Source: Hippopus hippopus
Taxonomy: Eukaryota; Mollusca; Bivalvia; Cardiida; Cardiidae
Direction of reading: 5' to 3'
Length of the DNA: 64,000 nucleotides
Assembly: GCA_946811185.2 (NCBI GenBank)
Contig: OX328109.1
Span: forward strand, 12,808,255-12,872,254
Position 1 is the first letter of the stretch, and each line of letters opens with the position of its first letter. Shown here one piece after another: positions 22,618 through 33,600 of this stretch. The notes under the pieces were generated by a model. That model saw only the letters and a list, made by a program, of their open reading frames with translations. It was not told the DNA's origin and did not search any database. Position numbers and translations under genes: made by a program.

Positions 22618-23100
22618 CCATAGCACTTTTTACTACCTAAGATAAATAGGATCTGACATAAGTTGGCATTTGAAATGAAGTTTTATTAATCACATCAAGA
22701 AAATTTCTATTAAGAGAGCCTCTGGTGAGCTTAACTCTTTATCAAACAACAAAATTTTGGACTAGTCCAAATTGAAAGCATTTGCAGACGACAAAATAAA
22801 TGTAAATCAAAAATTGAAATTTGATTTGGGAAGGGTAGAAAACATGGTGGCAAAAGGAGAAAATGCTGGTTACCAGTATTTTCTTCTTTTCCCACAATGT
22901 TTTCAAAAGCTTTCTTTCTCAGGGTCGTTAAAAGTTGGGATTGTGTGGTAAAGGGTTAATAACATTTCTGTAGACAAGTTTGATAAGATTTCATCTCAAA
23001 AGCCAAACAATGTCAGAATCTTTTTCATCACATAACAATATTTCACAAGTTATAATCTGGATATGCAAAACCATACACATACATTTGGTTATTTCCATGA
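22618..23100. mobile_element. L-family fold-back carrying a P MITE at its loop
   Basis: Left arm GATAAATAGGATCTGACATA and right arm CAATGTCAGAATCTTTTTCA with CATCTCAAAAGCC pair. The loop GGTGAGCTTAA is split by the P copy, which leaves TTAA on both sides. The unfilled form is at 26570-26790. Confidence 0.85.
22731..22959 (-). mobile_element. P-family MITE with demonstrable TTAA duplication
   Basis: 229 bp. Left TTAACTCTTTATCAAAC, right GTGGTAAAGGGTTAA. Comparison with the empty L loop at 26660-26680 (GGCGAGCTTAATAACATTT) shows that the element plus one TTAA is the only difference. Confidence 0.93.
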
Positions 23101-23176
23101 ATCAATCCTGATTCTTTTCTCCAAAAGAAGTATAAAGTGATGTCACATATGACATCACAGACACCTAAAACATGAC

Positions 23177-23441
23177 TGAGCCATGCTCTTGCAAAAGAAG
23201 GCTTAATGCATCTCCCTGATGCATTACACCATGCAATTTATCTTATAATTTTGGATCCATTATATCAATTTTTTTCTAACAAATTACTGAGCCCTCAGGT
23301 AGAATGGTCCTTGGACAAGCAGAAAATTGACCAAAAGCAGAAAGTATTGACCCAGGTCAGCCTGCACGGACTGTGCAGGCTGACCTGGGTCAATACTTTT
23401 TTTCAGATGCAGTAAGCCCCCTTTTGACAGAGCCTGACTCA
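23177..23441. mobile_element. J-family MITE, intact
   Basis: 265 bp. Left TGAGCCATGCTCTTGCAAAA, right GACAGAGCCTGACTCA. Inner hairpin 23348-23398: GACCCAGGTCAGCCTGCACG and its complement, about 24-bp arms. Confidence 0.88.
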
Positions 23442-23613
23442 TGTGTAAGACAACAATGTAATGGGTGTCTTACAATGAAAACACAGGAGGGAACATATGA
23501 TATAGATATGTATGATAAAAATATGTGTGTAGCCTAAATTTCTGATCCATCGAATTTGACAAACTTTCAAGTTTCTATTTCATGAGGACGGCTACATTTA
23601 GTCCCATAACATA

Positions 23614-23750
23614 TCAACCTTTTACCACATACAGTTTTTACGTCTCTGAGAAATCAGGTTTTTGAAAACATTCAGGGGAAAAGGAGAAAATGGTGCTATG
23701 ATCTTTGTCTAGTTTTCAGTCTTTTTATACATCTAAACAGTAAAAAGTGC
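23614..23750 (+). mobile_element. P-family MITE fragment
   Basis: CCTTTTACCACATACAG, TTTGAAAACATTCAGGGGAA and AAGGAGAAAATGGTGC. The right arm is not recognisable. Confidence 0.5.
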
Positions 23751-23845
23751 TGAAAAGGAGTACCGTATCAAGGAAAGGAAAGCACTATGAGAAAGAAAAG
23801 GAACAATGGCATGTTAAAAGCAATTACTGCTCTTTCCCCTATAAC

Positions 23846-24327
23846 TGAGCCATGCTCTGGCACAAGGAGGCTTAACCCTTTACCACACGGCAAAATTTTA
23901 GACCAGTCCAAATTGAAAGCATTTGCAGAAGACAATTTCATAGTGGCTCAAATGACGCAACTTTTCTTTGATAGGGTAGAAAACTTTGTGGGAAAAGGAG
24001 AAAATGCTGGTTACCAGCATTTTCTCCTTTTCCCACAATGTTTTCAAAAGGCCTTTTCTTCAGGGGTGTTAAAAGGCGTCATTGTGTGGTAAAGGGTTAA
24101 AGCATCTCTATATGCATTGTTCCCATCAAGCCATCACATAATTATGGATCCATAACAGCCACTTTTTTTTTTTAAATAAATGACTGAATCATGAGGTAGA
24201 CTGGTCCTTGGCCATTCAGAAAATTGACCAATAGGGAAAAGTTTCGGCCCAGGTCAACCTGTGCAGCTGACCCGAGTCGATATTTTTGGCAGATACATTT
24301 AGCGCCCTTTTCACAGAGCATGGGTCA
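23846..24327. mobile_element. J-family MITE split by a P MITE
   Basis: TGAGCCATGCTCTGGCACAA then GGAGGCTTAA, interrupted, resuming AGCATCTCTATATGC and ending CACAGAGCATGGGTCA. Other J copies read GGCTTAATGCATCT without a break, so the site before insertion is known. Confidence 0.85.
23872..24100 (-). mobile_element. P-family MITE inside a J element, TTAA duplicated
   Basis: TTAACCCTTTACCACACGGC to GTGGTAAAGGGTTAA. Near-perfect palindrome 23978-24046. Host TTAA is present once in empty J copies and twice here. Confidence 0.95.
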
Positions 24328-24359
24328 ATTGTTTCAACAACTGTAAAGTACAGGAGTGG

Positions 24360-24528
24360 AAATAATGTTTTAACAATCAAAGCAAAAACAGATTTTGAAA
24401 ATCACTGTGGGAAACAGAGAAAACGCTGCTAGTAAGCAACTTCTCCTTTTCCTACAATGTTTTAAAAAAAAAACTTCCTCCTTCAGGTTGGCAAAAACAT
24501 GGGAATAAGGTAGCAACGAGCTAAAGAA
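24360..24528 (-). mobile_element. P-family MITE, left arm lost
   Basis: TTGAAAATCACTGTGGGAAA, AGCAACTTCTCCTTTTCCTA and a decayed right end AAGGTAGCAACGAGCTAA. It lies just downstream of the candidate P2X stop codon. Confidence 0.6.
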
Positions 24529-24578
24529 GTGTCTAGATGAATTTGATTCTTTCAATTTGTGCGCAATTTTTGTTCCTC

Positions 24579-24617
24579 TTAATGGTCATCATCTTCTGGC
24601 ATTCGTTCCGTCATTGT
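24579..24617 (-). CDS. P2X: Candidate P2X terminal exon (12 residues and stop)
   Basis: The acceptor has an unbroken T-run and CCAG. The exon then reads in phase 0, as exon 10 requires, TMTERMPEDDDH and TAA. A short acidic cytoplasmic tail is plausible for a P2X receptor. It lies 7.3 kb beyond exon 10 across a repeat-filled intron, and no other conserved tail is available to confirm it. An alternative is an unspliced read-through of exon 10 into about 20 extra codons. No clear AATAAA signal was identified just downstream. Confidence 0.5.
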   Translation of the reverse strand, partial: TMTERMPEDDDH

Positions 24618-27600
24618 CTGGAAAAAAAAAAACAACCCAAGGTATATTATGATCTACATGAACTTAACCCTTATCTTGCTGAAAAAAAGTAAAGTGATAC
24701 TTTTAAGCCGAGAGTGAAAACCCAAATTATGCCATTTCAAAGGTATTTTTTGGGGGAAAATATGTCCTTATCAGACAGTATAGATCAAAGATCAGACTGC
24801 ACATTCTGTGCAGTCTAATCTTGATCTACACTTTCCGCAAAAGGTCAGTGAGTCACACTTAGCAGCCTCAGGGTTAACTTATTTCATCCAAAACGAAATT
24901 CGCTGCAAACATCTTTGAAAATATACAGCCACACTTGAAAAACTATTGGTTATCAGCATTAATATATGACCCACCTACAAGGCAACTGACAGACATGTGC
25001 AAATCAATATAACATATAGATATACCACCTCTTATTTTAAAAAAAATTGTTTCATGATATATACATTTAAAAACATTGTGATGGGTAAACTAGAGGCGCT
25101 TGAGCGCCTGTATCGCTCCACAGGCCTGATATTTCTATAATGGCAAAAGGAAGTTTTTAACAATTATCATTCAATCCTGCATTTTAGCTCACTGAAGAAA
25201 AAGGGTATGGAAAAAACTTGTGAGAAAAGAAGAAAAAAATGGTAACCAGCCACGCACAGACGAACGGACGGACGAACGAACGGACGGACGGACGGACGCA
25301 ACAACCAGAATTCTTCATGGAACACAATTATTTGAAGGAATTTGAAAGAGGACCACCAAAGGAACATTCCTAAGAAATTTGGTAAAAATCCAGTCAATAG
25401 TTTCTGAGGAGAAGTTTTTTAAAGAAAAAAATTACGGACGCACGCACGGACGAAGGGACGGACGAACGGACGGACGACGGACACAATGCCATGACAATAG
25501 CTCGCTTGTTAAAGTGGCGTTAAACTCCAATACATCCAACCAACCAATAATCATTCAGTGACGACCGATTACAATGCTTACAGCACTTTGATTTTAAAAG
25601 GAATTTGGTAGACAACCACCATAGAAACAATTTGGTAGACAACCACCATAGGAACTTACCTGCAAAACAACAATGAAATCCAATGAATAGTTTTAGAGAA
25701 GAAATTTTTCAAAGATTTTACTTTATACCATAAAAGGAAAATGAGTCTCCCATAAAAGCAATGTTTTTTGACAGATCATTTTTTTTTTTAAGGAATTCTG
25801 TAAACCCGTATCTAAGGAACATTCCTGCAAAATAATAATGCTATCCAAATAGCGGTTTGGGAGGAGAAGATTTTTAAAGGTTTTTTACTTTGGTTGCCAT
25901 GGCAACCAGAATTCTTCATGGAACACAATTATTTGAAGGAATTTGAAAGAGGACCACCAAAGGAACATTCCTGTGAAATTTGGTAAAAATCCAGTCAATA
26001 GTTTCTGAGGAGAAGTTTTTTAAAGAAAAAGTTTACGGACGGACGCACGCACGGACGGACGGACGGACGGACACACGATGGACACAACGCCATGACAATA
26101 GCTCGCTGGCCTTTGGCCAGTGGAGCTAAAAATGGCTCACTCTTGGAGTAATTTTATTACATGAAACAATTTTTCCAAACTTGTCTGCAAAAAGAAAAAG
26201 GAAAAATCTGCAGAGGGAAATGTGATTACTATTTACCCAAAAATCCTATGTTAAAAAACTTTAAGGCTTATGAAAACATTTGACAAAAAGTAGAAAATGC
26301 TGGAAACAGCATTTTCTTCTTTTTTGCAATGTTTTCTACCCTTTCAAAGTTGCACAAACCTTGAATTTTGTTATCTGGTACAGAAATAACTCAATTTTGA
26401 ATGGATCTGCTAAATATCAGTCAGTCTGTATGTCACACAGATATTTGTCCAACTTTCAACAATAGAAACAGATCTATTCATTGACCATAGTCATTTCATG
26501 GCTGAAAGCTGTCTTTGTATTCCCTCGTTCAAATGAGTGTACTTCATTAAAGTGTTTGATATGGAATGTATCAGCTGATACAGTATATAGAATCTGACAT
26601 GAGCTGATGTTTGAGATAAAATTTGTTAAACGGGTCTAGAGAAAATGTTATTAAGCAAGCCTTTGGCGAGCTTAATAACATTTTTTGTTGACAAGTTTAA
26701 TAAAAATATATCTCAAAGGCAAACGAATGTCAGATTCTTTTTATCACATAATGATATTTCACAAGTTATAGATCAGAAGATGCAAAACCATCTATGGATG
26801 CACCCACGGTAATATCCATAAAATCCCATTCACTTCTATGAAATATGTACAAAATGACATCAAAAATGACATCACACAATTGTGATATCAAACATGTATA
26901 AGATAAGAAAAATTGTGACGGGTATATTACACTTAAAACAAAGGATGTTATGTGATAAAATGAAATCATAAAAAGCTAACATAAAATTTCAGAAAGTTGC
27001 CAACATAAACTGACTAACACTGATGAACAGAAAATAGGTGGCGTGGGTTGGGGGGAAAAGGGGAATCCTTTTTTTAAAACAAAAATTGAAAGAGAACTTT
27101 CATTTGTAGAAAAAGCAGAAATGTTGGTAACATTTCATTTTGTCTCTGCAAAAGTCTTAATGTTTCAAAAATCAACCAGTCCAAATTGTGTTATCTGAAA
27201 AAAGAGTTAGCCCTGAAAGCGCCTTTCTATTGTTGCCTACTGCCTGTAGTGTATGTAAAGATCAGACTGCACAAGCACACAGTCTGATTTTCAATCTACA
27301 CATTACTTGTTTCTACTGTTTCTATACTACAACCAAGATGTCACCTAATTTCTGCAAATTTACATTATCAGCACTATAAATAAGAATTATCCTTGACCTA
27401 AGGCTGAGAGCGAATGAGTAGAAGCTGTATACAAAGGAATGAAAACCTCTGATGGAAGCATTTTAGCCCTTTTAGGATATAAGATGTACATATATAACCA
27501 ATGCAACACAGTATATTATACTGTTGCAAACGCTTGGCTGAAGATCTGCTTTTCCAGATAAAATTCTAGGTAGATGAAGGTTCATAAATGTGTCAAAAAT

Positions 27601-30600
27601 ACGAGGATTACCCACTCCTATGGTATGGGTTCCACTTTTGATAATGAACAACTAGCATGAGTTGGAAGTAAATATCCTCAGTAATGACAGATATCAGAAA
27701 ATCTTCAAGTTTTCACATGACAACAACAGGGGTATGACAGCGTCTTATTGTTCTCTTCAAAAACTGCCCAGCTTAAACAGAATTTTGATTAATGATTGAT
27801 GAAAGCAGTTTAATCCATTTACCATACATAATGATCACAAAACAAAGTTATGATGTATATGTATTTGTTATATTTCAGGTAAAGAATACAAATAAAGTAG
27901 GGAATGAAATAAGTGCAGTTCAGGATGGTCTGGTCTTGGTTATACATATATGATACCTATGTTCAGAAGTTTCATAGTCATGATTTAAGTCCCTAGAAAT
28001 AGTCAAAGCTGTCAGGTCCTCTTGAAGCTTTAGAGAACAACAAAATGTCAACAGTTTTCTCCACCGTTTCCCAGTGGAAATATTTCACCCCTAACCAAAC
28101 AATCCTGTGTTTTAATCACTTTTAGAAGAAAAGGCTTTCAAAAAAATTGTGGGCAAAGGAGAAAATGAATTCTCTCCTTTTTCTACAATGTTTTCTAACC
28201 AGTAAAAGACAAACAGCTTGATTTGTGCCACAAATTTGATAATTATTTGATATGGTAAAGAGATAAAGGGCAGTAAAAGACTAAGACACCATATTAGGGC
28301 AAAACTCCTTTAACCCTTTCCCACACAATCCTGACTTTTAACGACCCTGGGAAAAGAGCTTTTGGAGACATTGTGGGAAAAGGGGAAAATGTTGGTAACC
28401 AGCATTTTCTCCTTTTCCCACTATGTTTTTCACTCTTCCAAATCAGGTTTCAATTTTTGAGTTGAATTTATTTTGTCTGCAAATGCTTTTAATATGGAGA
28501 AAATATAAAATTTTGTCGTTTGGTAAAGATGTGAACATTTTGGACCTCCCTATATCAACAGCATTTATAGACAACAAAATAAATGTGGCTCTAGTGATTG
28601 GATTTCTCTTTTGAATAGTAGAATACATGGTTGGAAAAGGAAAATAGGATAGTCATCTGCAGTTTCTCCTTTTCCCGAAACATTTTTGGAAGTTTTTCCC
28701 TCAGGGTCATTAAAACATGGGATCTTTTGGTAAGGAGTTAATGAAAGCATACTGACTGACTGAACACTAAAACAAATTCTTTTATATGCAATAAAATCCA
28801 GGTAAGGTCTATAAATAAACTGGGAGACTCAACTAAGTGCAGTTTGAAATATATGAAGGTACTGTCTCTGCCGGGTTAAAAAGATGTTATACCTAGGTTC
28901 AAATGTTTCATAACCATGATTCAGGTCCCCAGAAAAATTCAAACCTGTAAAATCTTCTTGAGGCTTTAGAACAAAAAAAAGATAACACTTTTCCACATGG
29001 TTCCCTGATTCAAATATATAAACTTCAATAGCAATTGTAGAAGAATGGAGTGACTGTACTTTGAAATACATATTAGTATAACCTAATCAGGGCTATGAAG
29101 ATCCACTAGATAAAATACCAATGTTGAAGTGCTTAGCTATGATTGAAATGTTGAAACCTTTAAGCAAATTTTACAACGAAAAGTACAGTTTGAAAAACAT
29201 GCACTGCACTTATTCAGGGTTAAAAAGATACTACTTGCATGTTCAAATAATTCAGGGTTTTCCATGACGCACAAATCCTGTGTCATTGACGCTATTTTAA
29301 CTCAAATGACCCCCAAAATAAATAACAGTGTGTCATCAGTGACGCAACTCTCCAAAATCTAAATCATCGAGGAAATTGAATAAAGCGTCATAAATCCAAG
29401 TCTGTTCTTTTTTCACCTACAGGGTTTATTTTAGATAAAAGTGGTTTTCCGGTAATTTATTAATAGAATAAGATCGGTTTATGCATTACTGCTGTACAGT
29501 ACATCGGACATGTGTCGTAAATATGGGCCCAGTCAAAGTCTTGGTTGGGTTCTCTGTATTTCAAAGCTTATTTCACGCGACTTCCGGTAGATAAAAGTAC
29601 ACATTATCAGTCTGTTCTGTTCGCAGAAAATACTGTCATGACGAAGTAAACTGTAGCATTCTTTTTCATCGCATGCTTCCTACAGCTGCAGATCAAGCCA
29701 CGTCAAGCAGCAATTCGGACGAGAATGTTTCGTCTGTCAAAATTTGAAATCGAGCTTTCCCTCAGAAATGAATTACAGACCCTCACTTTCTTGGAGTTTA
29801 AAGCTGACATGCATTGTAATCCGTGCTTGACAACGAAGAGACCCATTTATTTTGACCCTCTAAGTTAAGGAAATGATCCTCCACTAATGAGGCAAGGGGT
29901 CACAATGACCCCCAATTTTTAAATCTGAGGGAAAACCCTGATGATTCACTGCCAGGATTCAGATCCCCAAGCAAAATTTGAACAGGTCAACAGTTTTCAA
30001 CATGGTTCCCTAAATTAAATATTTAATTATTAAGGCAATTTTTTATGACCACTACAAGCATTCTAAAATAATGACATGTTGACAGTATCTTGCCAAGGTT
30101 AAAAAGATGTTATACCCATGTCCAAATATTAAATGTTCATTCAGAAACCCAGAAGAATTTAAAGCTGTAAAGTCTTCTTTTGGCTTTAGAACAAAAAAAA
30201 AGGTAAACAGTTTTCCATATGGAGCCTTGATTGAAAAGTTTATCTCTCAAAGTCAATCATTTATGAAATGAACTAAGTCTGGTTTGAAATACATTTCTGG
30301 CCTAGTCAGGGCTAACAGGATATAACACCTATGTTTAAATCATCTACAATCAAGATTTAGGTTCCAAAGATATATTAAAGTTCTATCTTCTGAAATCTCT
30401 TTGGGCCTTTAGAACAAAATGAATAAAATCAATAGTTTTCCACATGGTTTCCTGAGTGCAATGTTTAGAACTCTATGGCAATTAATTAGGGAATTAATAA
30501 AGTGCAGTTTGAAATACATGTTGGTTTGACTTATGGTTAAAAGATAAAATACCTATGTTCATATGATTTATAGCCATGAGTCAGGTTTCCCAGAAATATT

Positions 30601-33600
30601 TCAAGCTGTTAAGTCTTTTTGAGGCTTTAGAACAAAGAAAGATCAACAGTTTTCCTCATGGTTCCCCAATTCTTATCTGAATGCTTCCAAGATAATGATA
30701 CAACTTTAAATACAAATTTTTATTTCTGAGTATAGTCTATAAAACTGTTTGTCTTTCTCAGTTAAAAAATTATCTTAACCATTTTGCAAACAATTTCCAC
30801 TTAAAGTGACCCGAGAGAAAAGAGTATTATTTTGAGAATATTCTAAGTAAAAGAGAAAAGGAACTTATACCATTTTACCAGATTTTCTACCCTTCCAAAG
30901 ACCCATTTTACCATTTTAAAATGCATTTAGTTTGTCATCTGCAAATGCTTTCAAATTGAACAAGTTTGAATTTTTGTTGCCTAGTAAAGTGTTACAGCTA
31001 AGAGCAAAATAGTTTTTTTGTATTGTATTAAGGACCTTTTCAAAGCAATACACTACATAATTTTTTCAAGGATACTGTGTTCGCTTATTAAAACATGAAA
31101 GTGTTTAAAGATTTAATGGTTTTTGGAATAAAAGACCTATACAATGAGTTGCCTATTGTTGTAGACATTACTTATACCAAAAATCATTAAACCTATACCA
31201 AACAACTCCATGGTTTAACCCATTACCACACAATTCCAAGTTTTAGTGACCCCGATATGGAAGGTTTTTGAAAACATTGCGGGAAGAAAATGCTGGTCAA
31301 GTCGCATTTGATTGTGGTCTGGAAATACATTCAAGTAGGAGAAGTATAAAATTTTGTAATCTGGTAAAGGGTTTACAACCCTGAAGAAGAAAGCTTTTGA
31401 AAACATACTGAGAAAAGGATGGTGGTTACCTGCATTTTCTTCACCCACAAATGAGCCATGCTCTGTGAAAAGGGGGCTTAATGCATCTGCGAAAAGCATC
31501 GACTCCGGCCAGCCTGCGCAGTCCGCGCAGGCTGACCTGGGCCGAAACTTTTCGCTATTGGTCAATTTTCTGTATGTCCAAGGACCATTCTAACTTTGGA
31601 TTCAGTCATTTGTTAGAGGAAATAGATGTAATAGCTCCAAAATCATGTGATAACCTGCATGGTATGATGCATCACAGCGATGCATTAAGCCCCCTTTTGC
31701 AAGAGCATGGCTCAAATATTTTTACCCTTTTAAAAAGAAATCCCACCATTTCAGCCACAATCAAATTACCATCTGCAAATACTTTCAAAATGGACAGGTA
31801 TGAAAATTTAATTTGTTATCAGGTATATAGTTAAAAACAGAACAAACTTGCATAGCAGAAAAATATCTGTTATATCCTACCTTATATGCATCATCGCCTA
31901 CAACTTGAAGGTATTTCTTTTCTCTGTAAACATTCCTTGCTTTCAGAAAGTACAACACAAAAATATCACAGATAATGGTGGCCTGAAACCAAAGAGTTAA
32001 ATGTTAGACTTTACCGAACAATCTGGAGTTTTAACCACCCTAAGGAAGAAGGCTTTTGAAAACTTTGTGGAAAAAGGAAAAAATGCTGGTAACCAACATT
32101 TTCTCTTTTTCCTGTGATTGCTACACATCAAGAGATATTTCAGTTCTTCAGTCACATTTGTCAGCTGCAAATATTTAAGACTAACTCTTGTCCAAATTGA
32201 GTGAACTTGCAGATGACATATTAAATGTGGCTCAAACGCAAGATTTGTTTTCTAAAGAATAGAAAACGGGCCTCTTTCTCAAGGTCTTTAAAACTCCAGA
32301 TTGTTTAGCATGTTTGATATTTGGCTGGGAAAGCAGCCTGATGCTTACAAAGAATGTTGTACAAAGTACTGATATAGGAAACTCTAGGTAAGCATGGATA
32401 GTGCACTTGCCACTGTGTTACAACTGAAATAATGTTAACATTGTGTTAAATACCAAGCAAACAAACAAACAACAAACAAAGCAAATATGTGTCATTATGT
32501 TGTGAGCTAGAACACAGCTTTCTGTGTTTCAGATATGCGCATTCTCTTATCTAGGGCATCCACATAAATAAACCCACATGTACATAATCTAAAATGTCCC
32601 CTATGTGGTGACATATTTTGACACAAACTCCCTTCAAATTGCAATGCTTTGGTCCGTTTTCTTTAACCGAATAACAGAACTTTGGATTCATTCAAATCCA
32701 ATACATTTGCAGACAACAATTCAAATATGGCTTAAATGGTGGAAATTGTCTATGAAAAACTACAATACATTGTGGAAAAAGGAGAAAATACTGGTTGCAA
32801 GCATTTTCTCCTTTTCCCGCAACATTTCCAAAAGCCGTCTCTCTCAAGGTCATGAAAACTGCCAGTTGTTTGGTAAAGTTTGTTCAAGAAGGATAACTAA
32901 AGATACCTACAATTCCAAGAATGGCTAATCCACTTCCAAATTTGGTCATGAGAGGAACTATACGAAACTGTCCAGCCTGGCCTTGTAGCGTTATGATAAA
33001 CTTGATACCATAGGCTTTAAATAACGTTCTATACTCCTTACCATTTTCATATTTAAAATAATTAGCGTATCTGAAAGAAACAGTTACAAACAGTTACACT
33101 TCCTTAATTGAAAAACAAAAGGGATGAAGGAGTGGATTCAATTACTTATTTTAGACAAGGAATTGCTTTTTTCTTGTAATTTTTTCCATAATGTTAACTC
33201 TTTCACAACCAACACAACAAATTTGCCTTTTTTTAGGGCTAATGGTAGATTTCCACAGCCACTGAAGATGACCTATATCATAGTTTAATATCATGCAGCC
33301 GATGGTGAAAGTCCAAGAGCAAAGCTGTGTAAAAAATGTGAGAGTTACATGAACTTCTGCTCCAGGTTCTCCTTTGGAAAACTAACAACAAGCCAAAGTT
33401 TGACATAAATACCTTCATACATGCGAAACTGTCGAAGTTTTTTATTGACAACAACAATGCAGATGAAGACAGATGAGGAAAATACCTCAATATTTTCTTT
33501 TCATGCTTTACCAAACAATCCTTTTCCCACAATATTTTCAAAAGGCTTCTTTCATAGGGCCGTTAAAACTTGTCATTGTGTGTGGTAAATGGTTAACAAC

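Larger units (their letters stand above)
27870..30735. repeat. Diverged tandem array, unit about 210 bp
   Basis: Repeated landmarks: TATACCTATGTTCAAATGTT-like, CATGATTCAGGTCCCCAGAA-like and CTTGAGGCTTTAGAACAAA-like strings near 27955, 28890, 29215/29945 (split), 30105, 30320 and 30545, each followed by a TTTTCCACATGGTTCCCTGA-like motif. Units are 70-80% alike by eye. P MITEs (28085-28741) and the CAGGG element (29253-29940) interrupt the array. No coding. Confidence 0.7.

Noticed and set aside
32899..32911. Donor GTAG|GTATCT for exon 9
   Set aside because: It would leave phase 1 and give an early stop in exon 10; the donor ATT|GTAGGT restores the conserved GIATIICD sequence.
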